From contig NZ_JARGOQ010000009.1 in assembly GCF_029233945.1 (NCBI RefSeq), positions 17,933 to 81,932 of the forward strand: a DNA stretch of 64,000 bases. Reading direction: 5' to 3'. This document shows positions 55,371-63,677 of the stretch, piece after piece. Below the pieces are notes generated by a model. It saw only the letters and a program-made list of their open reading frames with translations, was not told where the DNA came from and made no database searches. This DNA comes from Sneathiella sp. Its GTDB lineage: Bacteria; Pseudomonadota; Alphaproteobacteria; Sneathiellales; Sneathiellaceae. How positions within the stretch are numbered: the first letter of the stretch is position 1; every line of letters starts with the position of its first letter. The position numbers were made by a program, and so were the translations under genes.

Positions 55371-56210
55371 ATGTTAGGTTTCGACAAACAGATGCCGGTA
55401 GCGCGGGCAGGGGGCGAATCAGCCATGGGTAAGGCCACGGGTCAAAACGGCGATGTCGGAAATGGCTTCTCGCTCAAGAAAATGGTGCCGTTGCTGGTCA
55501 TTGTCGGGGCCATTGCCGCGTTTTTTGTTCTGGGGCTTGATGACTATCTAACGTTCCGGGCCCTCAGCGATAATCGCGACCGCCTGATTGATTTTGTATC
55601 GGCGAATTTCCTTCTGGCGGCGCTTCTCTACATGGGGCTGTATATCATTGTCGTCGCGTTTTCGCTGCCGGGCGGACTGTTGATGACAGTGACAGGTGGA
55701 TTTCTGTTCGGCTGGCTTGCCGCAGGGCTTATGACGGTGTTTGCGGCGACGGTTGGTGCGACAATTCTCTTCCTGATCGCGGCGACGTCCCTTGGGGAAC
55801 CGCTTCGCAAGAAAGCAGGGCCGAAGCTGAAAAAGCTGGAAGACGGATTTGCTGAAAATGCGCTTAGCTATCTTCTGTTCCTGCGGCTGGTTCCGCTTTT
55901 TCCGTTCTGGCTTGTCAATATTGCGCCGGCGTTTCTGGGGGTGAAACTCAGCACTTACATAATCGGGACGTTTGTTGGTATTATTCCGGGAACCTTTGTT
56001 TTTGCTTATCTCGGAGGTGGTCTCGACAGCATTATTCGTGAGCAGCAGGCAAGTTATCAGGCCTGCCTGGATAGCGGGCAGAGTGGTTGCGTGTTGGATT
56101 TTCAAATTACTTCTCTGGTGACGACAGAAATTTTGTTCTCCTTCATTGCGCTTGGTGTCATCGCCCTTCTGCCGATCGTTCTGAAGAAATTCCGTAAGAG
56201 TCCAAATTAA
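55371..56210 (+). CDS. TVP38/TMEM64-family (VTT domain) membrane protein
   Basis: This 279-residue protein has about six hydrophobic segments and the VTT/DedA-like core: YIIVVAFSLPGGLLMTVTGG, FLFGWLAAGLMTVFAATVGA, and SYLLFLRLVPLFPFWLVNIA with the conserved re-entrant FLRLVPLFPF segment. Family members act as lipid or metabolite transporters or scramblases. AAGGAGG lies five bases before the ATG. It lies 19 bases upstream of the MerA-like flavoprotein, a pairing I recall from other proteobacteria. A start further in at 55425 is possible. Confidence 0.88.
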   Translation: MLGFDKQMPVARAGGESAMGKATGQNGDVGNGFSLKKMVPLLVIVGAIAAFFVLGLDDYLTFRALSDNRDRLIDFVSANFLLAALLYMGLYIIVVAFSLPGGLLMTVTGGFLFGWLAAGLMTVFAATVGATILFLIAATSLGEPLRKKAGPKLKKLEDGFAENALSYLLFLRLVPLFPFWLVNIAPAFLGVKLSTYIIGTFVGIIPGTFVFAYLGGGLDSIIREQQASYQACLDSGQSGCVLDFQITSLVTTEILFSFIALGVIALLPIVLKKFRKSPN

Positions 56211-56229
56211 CACGCAGGAGCCTTCCTTT

Positions 56230-57660
56230 ATGACAACGCAGATCAAGGCAGATATTTGTGTAATTGGCGGTGGCTCCGGTGGCCTCTCTGTTGCGGCGGG
56301 GGCAAGCCAGATGGGGGCGAAAACCGTTCTTGTCGAAGGTGGCAAGATGGGCGGCGATTGCCTGAACTATGGCTGTGTTCCGTCAAAGGCATTGATCGCA
56401 GCGGCGAAAAAAGCGGCGAGCCTGAAGAATGCCGGTGAATTTGGTGTAACAGGCCCGGCCCCTATTGTTGATTTCCCGAAAGTCATGGATCATGTGCAGG
56501 ATGTTATTGGTTCTATCGCACCCCATGATTCGGTTGAACGCTTCGAAGAGTTGGGCGTTGAGGTAATTCAGGGCTATGGCCGCTTTGTTTCGGGAAATGA
56601 ACTTGCGGTCGGCGATACGCGAGTGACCGCCCGCCGTTTTGTTATTGCAACCGGATCGACCGCGACCGCCCCTCCCATTCCGGGCCTGGAAGAGGCTGGC
56701 TATCTAACCAATGAAACTATATTTGAGAATCGCACCCAGCCGGATCACCTGATTATTATCGGTGGCGGACCGATTGGCCTTGAAATGGCGCAAGCTCATG
56801 TCAGGCTTGGATCGAAAGTCACCGTGCTGGAAGCATTCAAGGCGTTTGGCCGTGATGACCCTGATTTGAGCGCAATCGTTCTTAAAACCCTTCGGGAGGA
56901 GGGGATCGATATCCGTGAAGGAGTCAAAATTTCCGACGTTAAGAAAGATACGGAAGGCGCTTATCATATCTCGCTGGGTGAGGGCGCGACGGTGGAAATC
57001 CTGTCAGGGTCGCATCTCCTCGTCGCGGCGGGGCGCAAGGCAAATGTGGACGGGCTCAATCTTGAAGTGGCGGGCGTGGAATATTCCCCCAAGGGCGTCA
57101 CGGTTGATGCACGCCTGCGCAGCACAAACAAGAAGATTTATGCCATTGGCGATGTTGCAGGTAGTTATCAGTTTACGCACATTGCCGGGTATCATGCGGG
57201 TATCTTTATTCGAAACGCGCTTTTCCGTCTTCCTGCGAAGGTCGATTATAGCGCTGTGCCCTGGGTGACCTATACGGATCCGGAGCTTGCCAATGTCGGC
57301 CTGAGTGAAACGGTGGCGCGCGAACAATATGGTGACAAGATAAAAGTCCTCACCTTTTCCTTTGCCGATATTGATCGCGCCCGGACGGAGCGGGAGACAG
57401 AGGGTATGATCAAGGTGATCACAACAAACAAGGGAAAAATACTGGGCGCTGGCATTGTCGGCCCTCATGCGGGGGAATTGATTCACCCCTGGGGCGTCGC
57501 GATTACCGGGAAGCTCAAAATCGGGACCATGGCGAGCTATATTGCACCTTATCCGACCTTGGGCGAGATCAGCAAGCGGGCCGCAGGCAGTTATTATACG
57601 CCAAGCCTGTTCAGCTCCCGCACCCGCATGATCGTGAAATTTCTCTCTCTCTTTGGATAG
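56230..57660 (+). CDS. MerA-like pyridine nucleotide-disulphide oxidoreductase
   Basis: The 476-residue flavoprotein has the FAD motif GGGSGG (residues 13-18), the redox disulphide in GGDCLNYGCVPSK (Cys44, Cys49), a second nucleotide-binding motif IIGGGPIGLEMA and the dimerisation domain. The catalytic C-terminal histidine of lipoamide dehydrogenase (HPT..E) is replaced by Tyr in APYPTLGE, as in MerA-like enzymes. However, it lacks both the N-terminal heavy-metal domain and the C-terminal vicinal Cys pair of true mercuric reductases, ending in SLFG. The substrate is therefore unknown; a disulphide, quinone or metal ion is possible. Confidence 0.85.
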   Translation: MTTQIKADICVIGGGSGGLSVAAGASQMGAKTVLVEGGKMGGDCLNYGCVPSKALIAAAKKAASLKNAGEFGVTGPAPIVDFPKVMDHVQDVIGSIAPHDSVERFEELGVEVIQGYGRFVSGNELAVGDTRVTARRFVIATGSTATAPPIPGLEEAGYLTNETIFENRTQPDHLIIIGGGPIGLEMAQAHVRLGSKVTVLEAFKAFGRDDPDLSAIVLKTLREEGIDIREGVKISDVKKDTEGAYHISLGEGATVEILSGSHLLVAAGRKANVDGLNLEVAGVEYSPKGVTVDARLRSTNKKIYAIGDVAGSYQFTHIAGYHAGIFIRNALFRLPAKVDYSAVPWVTYTDPELANVGLSETVAREQYGDKIKVLTFSFADIDRARTERETEGMIKVITTNKGKILGAGIVGPHAGELIHPWGVAITGKLKIGTMASYIAPYPTLGEISKRAAGSYYTPSLFSSRTRMIVKFLSLFG

Positions 57661-57667
57661 CCTTTTT

Positions 57668-57685
57668 GATAACGCGTTCGTTATC
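57668..57685. promoter_or_regulatory. Perfect inverted repeat after the flavoprotein gene
   Basis: GATAACG (57668-57674) and CGTTATC (57679-57685) are perfect complements around CGTT. The repeat starts eight bases after the flavoprotein stop, and no T run follows it. It may be an operator or mRNA end structure. A second, longer palindrome lies 40 bp downstream. Confidence 0.45.
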
Positions 57686-57724
57686 GCAGTTGATTCGGAA
57701 TTCAACCTTAAAAGAGGCATTGTT

Positions 57725-57749
57725 CCGGTAAGCAATAATTGCTTACCGG
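57725..57749. promoter_or_regulatory. 25-bp perfect palindrome upstream of the Cys-rich gene
   Basis: CCGGTAAGCAAT (57725-57736) and ATTGCTTACCGG (57738-57749) are perfect reverse complements around a single A. The palindrome ends 27 bases before the start codon. It could be an operator for a dimeric regulator or a stable 5' mRNA hairpin that protects the message or masks translation. Confidence 0.65.
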
Positions 57750-57776
57750 GATATCAGATTTTAACAGGAGAGAATT

Positions 57777-58025
57777 ATGTTCAAAGAAGTATTAACCGCC
57801 GCCGCGATCGCCTCTATGGCCGCAACCGCTGCTGTGCCATCTGCAATGGCAGCCTGCGCGCCGAAAAAAGCTTGTAACGCCTGCGCTGCAAAGAAAGCCT
57901 GCAACCCCTGTAACCCTTGCGCCGCGAAAAAGGCTTGTAATCCGTGCAATCCATGCGCTGCGAAAAAGACCTGCAACCCTTGTAATCCCTGCAAGGCTAA
58001 CCCTTGCGCAGCTAAAAAGAGCTAA
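57777..58025 (+). CDS. Exported cysteine-rich CNPCNPC-repeat protein
   Basis: The 82-residue precursor has a signal peptide (MFKEVLTAAAIASMAATAAV... SAMA) with probable cleavage before ACAPKK. The mature part is almost wholly low-complexity: three 12-residue repeats of CAAKK(A/T)CNPCNP (residues 36-71), a lead-in CAPKKACNA and a tail CKANPCAAKKS. There are 13 cysteines, mostly in CxxC pairs, and many lysines. Such density suggests metal binding or thiol buffering in the periplasm. AGGAG precedes the ATG by six bases. It is flanked by palindromes upstream and a terminator downstream, so it is a separate strongly controlled unit. No family is recognised with certainty. Confidence 0.85.
   Translation: MFKEVLTAAAIASMAATAAVPSAMAACAPKKACNACAAKKACNPCNPCAAKKACNPCNPCAAKKTCNPCNPCKANPCAAKKS
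57882..57989 (+). repeat. Three tandem 36-bp repeats within the Cys-rich gene
   Basis: Units 57882-57917, 57918-57953 and 57954-57989 each encode CAAKK(A/T)CNPCNP. Third-position differences between units show that the protein repeat is maintained while the DNA has drifted. This indicates selection on the protein rather than recent replication slippage. Confidence 0.85.
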
Positions 58026-58072
58026 CGCTTAGAAAAGTAATATATCGCGTTCATAGATATTTGTATCGGACC

Positions 58073-58109
58073 GGCCGGTATCATTCAGTTGATGCCGGCC
58101 CGTTTTTTT
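58073..58109 (+). terminator. Intrinsic terminator after the Cys-rich gene
   Basis: GGCCGGTATC (58073-58082) pairs with GATGCCGGCC (58091-58100) with one G-T pair across an eight-base loop, followed by CG and seven T residues (58103-58109). It separates the Cys-rich gene from the histidine kinase gene. Confidence 0.9.
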
Positions 58110-58124
58110 GATCTATTCTGAAGA

Positions 58125-59516
58125 ATGGCTTTTTTGCGAAAAATAGTGGCGCCCTTCCGCAGCCTTTCAGCGCGACTGCTGATCCTGACGCTGGTTTTCG
58201 TCATGCTGGCGGAGGTGCTTATTTTTGTGCCGTCCATTGCCTTTTTCCGGCTGAACTATCTTGTTAAGAAGACAGACTTTGCTCATCTCGCAACCCTTTC
58301 GCTGCTGGCATCGCCCGACAATATGGTGTCGGAGGAACTGCGGGAGGAACTGCTGTTTCGTGTCGGAGCCCGAAGCGTTGTTCTGCATGGCGCAAACTCA
58401 CGACTTCTAATTTTGCGTGAGAATATGCCGCACGCCATCGATGCGGAATTTGATCTCGCCCATCAGAGCCCCTTTACCCTGATCGAGCATGCATTCATGA
58501 GCCTGATGGTCGGGCCGGGGCGCATTATCCGGATTATTAGCCCGATCGAGAATGAGCCCAATTCCTCCCTGGAAGTCGTTATTGACGAGGCACCCCTGAT
58601 CGATGCCATGTATGATTATGCGTGGAATATTTTCTGGCTATCCCTGATTATTTCGACCTTGACGGCGATACTTGTCTATCTGACCCTGCATTGGTTGATG
58701 GTGCGTCCGATGCGTCGTTTGAGCGAGAGCATGATCGCTTTTCGTCGCGCCCCGGAGGATGTCAGCACTGCCCTTGTCCCATCCGGGCGGAGTGACGAAA
58801 TCGGCGTTGCCGAGCGAGAGCTGGAAATTATGCAGACACGTCTTCGGGCAGCTCTGAAGCAAAAACAGCATCTTGTTGCGCTCGGCACGGCCGTTACCAA
58901 GATCAGCCATGACCTTCGAAATATCCTCTCTACCTCCCAGATTGTCAGTGACAGCCTGTCCGAGGTGAAGGACCCGAAAGTACAAAAAGTGATCCCGCGG
59001 CTGATGACCAGCATTGACCGGGCGATTGAGCTTTGTACGCAGACCTTAAAATACGGCCGCGCCGACGAGTTGGAGCCCAAACGGGAACGATTCCTGCTTG
59101 AACCGCTTGTAAATGAGGTGAAAACCTCTGTGGGATTGAAGGAGAATAACGGCATCATCTGGCAAAATAAAATTCCGGCTGGATTGATGCTGAATGCCGA
59201 TCGCGATCAGTTCTACCGGATATTGCTCAACCTATGCCGGAATGCCGTTCAGGCGATGGAGGAGGAAGGTACGATTGATATCCATGCGCTGCGCGCGGGA
59301 TCGCGCACTCTTATCCGGATATGTGATTCCGGCCCGGGATTGCATGCAAAGGCGAGGGAGCATCTGTTCGAGCCCTTTTCCGGTTCCGCCCGCGCTGGCG
59401 GAACCGGCCTTGGCCTTTCCATTGCACGGGAGCTGATTGTCGCCCATGGCGGCGAAATCACGTTGGAACGAACGGGAAGCGCCGGCACGATTTTTTGCCT
59501 GGAAATACCGGATTAA
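58125..59516 (+). CDS. Orphan sensor histidine kinase
   Basis: The 463-residue membrane kinase has two transmembrane helices (about 17-42 and 168-188) bounding a periplasmic sensor domain of about 125 residues, then a HAMP segment (VRPMRRLSESMIAF). The dimerisation helix carries KISHDLRNILS with phospho-acceptor His262. The catalytic domain has the N box NLCRNAVQAM, G1 DSGPGL and G2 GGTGLGLS. All key residues are present. No response regulator is adjacent, so its partner is elsewhere. The sensed signal is unknown; the neighbouring Cys-rich and flavoprotein genes allow the guess of a metal or redox cue. Confidence 0.92.
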   Translation: MAFLRKIVAPFRSLSARLLILTLVFVMLAEVLIFVPSIAFFRLNYLVKKTDFAHLATLSLLASPDNMVSEELREELLFRVGARSVVLHGANSRLLILRENMPHAIDAEFDLAHQSPFTLIEHAFMSLMVGPGRIIRIISPIENEPNSSLEVVIDEAPLIDAMYDYAWNIFWLSLIISTLTAILVYLTLHWLMVRPMRRLSESMIAFRRAPEDVSTALVPSGRSDEIGVAERELEIMQTRLRAALKQKQHLVALGTAVTKISHDLRNILSTSQIVSDSLSEVKDPKVQKVIPRLMTSIDRAIELCTQTLKYGRADELEPKRERFLLEPLVNEVKTSVGLKENNGIIWQNKIPAGLMLNADRDQFYRILLNLCRNAVQAMEEEGTIDIHALRAGSRTLIRICDSGPGLHAKAREHLFEPFSGSARAGGTGLGLSIARELIVAHGGEITLERTGSAGTIFCLEIPD

Positions 59517-59590
59517 CGCAAAATAAACGCTCCTCCGATACGCTAAGCGGATCATTTTGGCTGGTTCGATCGGATGTTAGGGTGTTCTGC

Positions 59591-59968
59591 ATGACAATAA
59601 TGCGGGGTTTTACAATTGCGGCGTTACTTGGGGTTGCCGTCGCAACAAGCGGTTGCTCGAGCGATGTCTTTAAGGCGGTCGACAAGAAAGTTGCCGGCAT
59701 CTTCGGTGACTCCTGTTCTTTCACCAATCTTTCATCTGGAGATGACTTCTGCCCGACCAAGAAAGAGATTTTCATCCAGCCACCGCTTTATTGTTATAAA
59801 ACACTTGGTAGCGTCAATTGCTACCGCGAGGAAAACCCCTACATAACGGAAAAGTCGGTAAGGGTGCGCAAAGTACCGGCTCTGTTGTCCTCCGGTGTGG
59901 AAAATATCTCCGTTGAGGAATTTGAACGCTTGCAAGCCGCAGAAGCGAAAATAGTGGCCGCCGACTAG
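59591..59968 (+). CDS. Putative lipoprotein with conserved cysteines
   Basis: The 125-residue product starts MTIMRGFTIAALLGVAVATS followed by GCSS; ATSGC is a plausible lipobox, so it should be a lipid-anchored envelope protein. The mature part has five further cysteines (GDSCSF, DDFCPT, YCYKTLGSVNCY) and a polar C-terminus. AGGGTG lies seven bases before the ATG. A longer frame from 59495 overlaps the kinase gene and is unlikely. No family recognised; it follows the kinase by 74 bases. Confidence 0.75.
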   Translation: MTIMRGFTIAALLGVAVATSGCSSDVFKAVDKKVAGIFGDSCSFTNLSSGDDFCPTKKEIFIQPPLYCYKTLGSVNCYREENPYITEKSVRVRKVPALLSSGVENISVEEFERLQAAEAKIVAAD

Positions 59969-60056
59969 GCTTGTTGATTTTTCCTGAAACGCCGCTGTAT
60001 TTGCCGCATAAAGTTGCTACCTTGTAGATAACCAACAACAAGGAGGCAAACCGACG

Positions 60057-60830
60057 ATGGCATGGAACCCGGAACAGTATATTCTTTTCTCCGATCATCG
60101 GCTGCGTCCGGCGCTGGATCTGCTGTCGCAGGTGCCGCTTATCTCACCTTCCGTTATCTATGATCTCGGTTGCGGTACGGGAAATGTCACGGCGCTCCTC
60201 TCCCAACATTGGAATGAGGCGATCATTACCGGCATAGACAGTTCCGAGGAAATGCTTGCCAAGGCGCGGCGCGATCACCCGTCCATCGAATGGAAGCTGG
60301 CGGACATCAGCCGCTTTTCCCCAACCAGCAAGGGCAACCTGATTTTCAGCAATGCAGCGCTCCACTGGCTGGACGATCATGAAAACCTGTTTCCCAACCT
60401 TCTGAAGCAACTGCGCCCGGGCGGCGTGCTGGCCGTGCAGATGCCGAATAACTTTTCCGCCCCGTCCCATCAGAATCTCTATGATCTGGCCCAGTCCCCG
60501 GAATGGGTCGACAGGCTGGGGGCTTTGGTCCGCCCGGCGCCCGTTCATAACATTAACTGGTATTTCGATCTCTTGTCGCCGCTGTCGGAGAAAGTCAATA
60601 TCTGGGAGACCACCTATTTTCAGGTCCTGAAAGGAAAGGATGCCGTTCTGGAATGGACAAGGGGCACCGCGCTTCGGCCCTTCCTCGCGGCGTTGGACGC
60701 AAAGGAGGCAGAGCTGTTTGAAAGTCAGTATGCCGAGACATTGCTGGAATCCTACCCACTAAGGCAAGACGATGCGACCCTCTACCCATTCTCCCGGCTC
60801 TTTATCGTCGTGCAAGTGCCAGAGGAATAA
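60057..60830 (+). CDS. tam: Trans-aconitate 2-methyltransferase
   Basis: This SAM-dependent enzyme methylates trans-aconitate, a damaging by-product of citrate metabolism. The 257-residue protein starts MAWNPEQYILFSDHRLRPAL, has the SAM-binding VIYDLGCGTGNVTALL, and shows NAALHWLDDHENLFP and PGGVLAVQMPNNFSAPSH, all Tam-like. AAGGAGG lies 11 bases before the ATG. It abuts the convergent ggt gene with no spacing. Confidence 0.93.
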   Translation: MAWNPEQYILFSDHRLRPALDLLSQVPLISPSVIYDLGCGTGNVTALLSQHWNEAIITGIDSSEEMLAKARRDHPSIEWKLADISRFSPTSKGNLIFSNAALHWLDDHENLFPNLLKQLRPGGVLAVQMPNNFSAPSHQNLYDLAQSPEWVDRLGALVRPAPVHNINWYFDLLSPLSEKVNIWETTYFQVLKGKDAVLEWTRGTALRPFLAALDAKEAELFESQYAETLLESYPLRQDDATLYPFSRLFIVVQVPEE

Positions 60831-62555
60831 TTATTCCGCGCTTCCGCTCAGGACCACGCCCTCGCGCCTTGGGTCCGCGCCGCCATCAAGGCCGCTATCC
60901 GTTATCCGAATGCCATGAAGGCCGCTGTTAAGCGTGCGGACCTTGACGTCGTGGCCCATGGCTTCCAATTCAGGTTGAAGATCGGCGAGAGGCGTGTCCG
61001 CTTCCAGATCGAGAGAGCCATTCCGGTTAATGAAATGGGGCATTGCGATGGCCGTCTGCATATCCATATTCCAGTCGAGCGAGGCAATAATTGTTTTCAG
61101 GACATAGCCGATAATCCGGCTGCCGCCGGGGGAACCGATAATCATCTCAAGGTTCCCGTCCCCGTCGAACACCATGGTCGGGGACATGGAACTGCGGGGG
61201 CGTTTGTTCGGCTCAATCCGGTTTGCGACGGGGCCGTCCTCGGAGGTTGGGGAAAAGGAAAAGTCAGTCAATTGGTTGTTGAGGATGAAACCGCCCGCCA
61301 TCAAGCGGGACCCGAACACATTCTCGACCGACGTGGTCATGGAGACGGCATTGCCCATGCTATCGAGAATGCTGAAATGGCTGGTGGAGGGAAGTTCGAT
61401 TGCGTTATCCAAGCCGAGGGAGCCCTGCTTCTTTACCGGAGTACCCGCCTGAAACGGCAGCGGCGATTCGCCGGGTTTGGCCAGTTTTGCCCGGGCGCCA
61501 AGATATTCTTCGCTCAGTAACCCCTTGATTGGTATATCGATAAAATCGCCATCGCCGAGATATTTGCCGCGATCTGCAAAGGCAAGGGCGCTTGCCTGAG
61601 CGATCAGATCGATTGCTTCGGCGCTACCCGGGTTGATTGTGGGCATGTCCCATGTCTCAAGGATGCGCAAAGCCTGCAACAGGGTAATCCCGCCAGACGT
61701 TGGTGGCCCCATGCCACAAACATGATGTGTGCGATAGGGTGCACAAACGGGCTTCCTTTTTATCGCGTTATAATTCGTCATGTCTTCGAGTGTCAGCAGG
61801 CCCGGATTCTGGTTATCCCCGCGGACCGTCTCGACAATCGCCTTGGCGATCTCTCCGTAATAAAATGCGCCCGCGCCACCCTCTGCGATTTTTTTGAATG
61901 TGGCCGCAAGGGCGGGGTTTTTAAGACGCGTGCCTTCAAGCTTTGCGGTTCCGTCGACATTATAGAAGTAGGTAGCGGCTGCAGCTTTGGTTTTCAGATA
62001 CTTATCCCGGTCGAGCAGATAATGAAGACGCTGCGAGATAAGAAAGCCTTCCTCAGCCAGTTTGATTGCCGGTTCGAACAGGTCTTTCCAGGGCAGCTTT
62101 CCGTGATCCTGATGCGCTTTTGCCAGCAAGGCGACAACACCGGGAACGCCAACCGACCCGCCTCCAACGACTGCTTCATAAAACTTCTTCCGGCTACCGT
62201 CCGATTTCAGGAAATGTGTCTCCGTCACAGCCGCTGGCGCGGTCTCCCGCCCGTCAAATGTTTCAAGCTCTTTTGTTTCGCTATCAAAATAGAGCAGAAA
62301 TGCCCCGCCGCCGATACCGGAGGATTGCGGCTCCACCAGTGTGAGTACCATCTGGGTTGCTATGGCTGCATCAACAGCACTGCCTCCGCGTGCGAGCATG
62401 TCCCGCCCGGCTTCCGCCGCGAGCGGATTGGCAGCAGCAATCATGAATTTCTGGTCAGCCTCCGCCCGAAGTGCTGTGGCAAGCAGCAGGCAAAATAAAG
62501 AAAGCGCCAGTACTCGGCGCCATGACGGGACTTGTAACAGGGAGAAGGCGGCCAT
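60831..62555 (-). CDS. ggt: Gamma-glutamyltransferase
   Basis: Ggt is a periplasmic autoprocessed enzyme that cleaves glutathione and other gamma-glutamyl compounds. The 574-residue proenzyme has a signal peptide (VLALSLFCLLLATALRAEA), AAANPLAAEAGRDMLARGGS, SSGIGGGAFLLYFD, and DMTNYNAIKRKPVC. The self-cleavage site and nucleophile lie in STSHFSILDSMGNAVSMTTS, with the Thr of TSHFS as new N-terminus. I start at 62555 with AAGGAG nine bases before; the frame extends further upstream but not convincingly. Confidence 0.93.
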   Translation of the reverse strand: MAAFSLLQVPSWRRVLALSLFCLLLATALRAEADQKFMIAAANPLAAEAGRDMLARGGSAVDAAIATQMVLTLVEPQSSGIGGGAFLLYFDSETKELETFDGRETAPAAVTETHFLKSDGSRKKFYEAVVGGGSVGVPGVVALLAKAHQDHGKLPWKDLFEPAIKLAEEGFLISQRLHYLLDRDKYLKTKAAAATYFYNVDGTAKLEGTRLKNPALAATFKKIAEGGAGAFYYGEIAKAIVETVRGDNQNPGLLTLEDMTNYNAIKRKPVCAPYRTHHVCGMGPPTSGGITLLQALRILETWDMPTINPGSAEAIDLIAQASALAFADRGKYLGDGDFIDIPIKGLLSEEYLGARAKLAKPGESPLPFQAGTPVKKQGSLGLDNAIELPSTSHFSILDSMGNAVSMTTSVENVFGSRLMAGGFILNNQLTDFSFSPTSEDGPVANRIEPNKRPRSSMSPTMVFDGDGNLEMIIGSPGGSRIIGYVLKTIIASLDWNMDMQTAIAMPHFINRNGSLDLEADTPLADLQPELEAMGHDVKVRTLNSGLHGIRITDSGLDGGADPRREGVVLSGSAE

Positions 62556-62658
62556 TAAAAAGAACTCCTTGCTTGAATTTTCTGCGGTCATGAAGATAAG
62601 TTGACCGATAGTATGACCAAGGCTAACGTTAAGGAAATAAAAGCAAAAGATAAATCTT

Positions 62659-63645
62659 ATGAACAAACCCGGCACGAAGAATCTTATCACAGATGTAGAC
62701 GGTATAAAAATCGGTAACGCCGAAGATGAGCGGGCTATGACAGGGGTCACGGCGATCATCCCCGATACTTCGGCGGTCACCGGGGTCGATGTTCGCGGCG
62801 GCGGCCCGGGCACCCGTGAAACAGAGGTGCTTAACCCCGATTGCCTGGTGGAGCGCGTGGAAGGTATCGTTTTAAGTGGCGGTTCCGTCTACGGGCTGGA
62901 GGCGGCGGCAGGCGCCGTTATGGCGCTTGCCAAGCAGGAGCGCGGCTTCGATGTGAGAGGCATTCGCGTGCCGATTGTCCCGTCGGCCATTTTGTTTGAT
63001 CTGGCCAATGCGGGCCGCAAGGATTGGGGGGATATGCCGCCTTATCGCCAACTCGGGATCGAAGCCGTGGAGAATCTGTCGGACGATTTTCCTCTCGGCA
63101 ATATTGGCGCAGGGTATGGCGCTGCCGCCGGTAAGATGAAAGGGGGGCTCGGTAGTGCCTCCCTGATCAGTGAGAATGGTGTTCAGGTCGGGGCGGTTTT
63201 CGCCGTTAATCCGGTCGGTAGCGTGGTTATCCCCGGGACGCGGCATTTCTGGGCCTGGCCTTTTGAGCAGAATGCGGAATTCGGTGGCTGCGGGTCTCCC
63301 GAATTTGACGGGGATATGCCGCTGGATATACCGGCCGAGTCCCGCCTTGCGGAAAATACAACTATCGGTGTTGTCGCGACGAATATTGCCCTTACAAAAT
63401 CAGAGGCCAAGCGCGTCGCCATCATGGCCCATGACGGCCTTGCGCGCGCAATTAGGCCTGTACATACCCCCTTCGACGGCGATAGTATTTTTGTCATGTC
63501 GACTGAAAGAGAAGAGTTATCAGGCTCAAGACCATTTGGTGTGGCGAGGATCGGTGCAATGGCTGCCGACTGTGTCGCACGTTCCATCGCCCGGGCCGTC
63601 TATAACGCCAAAAGTTTAGGCGGTTTGCCGGGATACATGTCTTAG
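62659..63645 (+). CDS. P1-family (DmpA-like) aminopeptidase
   Basis: The 328-residue protein belongs to the S58/P1 family of self-cleaving N-terminal nucleophile aminopeptidases, including L-aminopeptidase/D-esterase DmpA. Segments are LITDVDGIKIGNAEDERAMT, VDVRGGGPGTRETEVL, VLSGGSVYGLEAAAGAV, GNIGAGYGAAAGKMKGGLGS and NTTIGVVATNIALTKSEAK with the likely cleavage/nucleophile region at ENTTIGVV. It is divergent from ggt. Followed after 32 bases by a peptide-type binding protein, it probably handles imported peptides. Substrate stereochemistry is unknown. Confidence 0.9.
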   Translation: MNKPGTKNLITDVDGIKIGNAEDERAMTGVTAIIPDTSAVTGVDVRGGGPGTRETEVLNPDCLVERVEGIVLSGGSVYGLEAAAGAVMALAKQERGFDVRGIRVPIVPSAILFDLANAGRKDWGDMPPYRQLGIEAVENLSDDFPLGNIGAGYGAAAGKMKGGLGSASLISENGVQVGAVFAVNPVGSVVIPGTRHFWAWPFEQNAEFGGCGSPEFDGDMPLDIPAESRLAENTTIGVVATNIALTKSEAKRVAIMAHDGLARAIRPVHTPFDGDSIFVMSTEREELSGSRPFGVARIGAMAADCVARSIARAVYNAKSLGGLPGYMS

Positions 63646-63677
63646 ATTTTAAGGTTTCACATTAGGGAGATAAGTCT

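Noticed and set aside
55548..56345. 265-codon minus-strand frame across the VTT gene
   Set aside because: It crosses from the VTT gene into the flavoprotein gene antisense and is low-complexity Arg/Asn/Gln-rich.
56230..57660. Mercuric reductase merA
   Set aside because: The metal-binding domain and C-terminal Cys pair are absent and no merR, merT or merP gene is nearby.
57761..57994. Antisense frame with LQGLQAFFAAQ-like repeats
   Set aside because: It is the mirror of the tandem Cys-rich repeats; the sense gene has signal peptide, ribosome binding site and terminator.
61722..62498. 258-codon plus-strand frame inside ggt
   Set aside because: ggt has complete motifs on the minus strand; this frame is Cys/Phe-rich without pattern.
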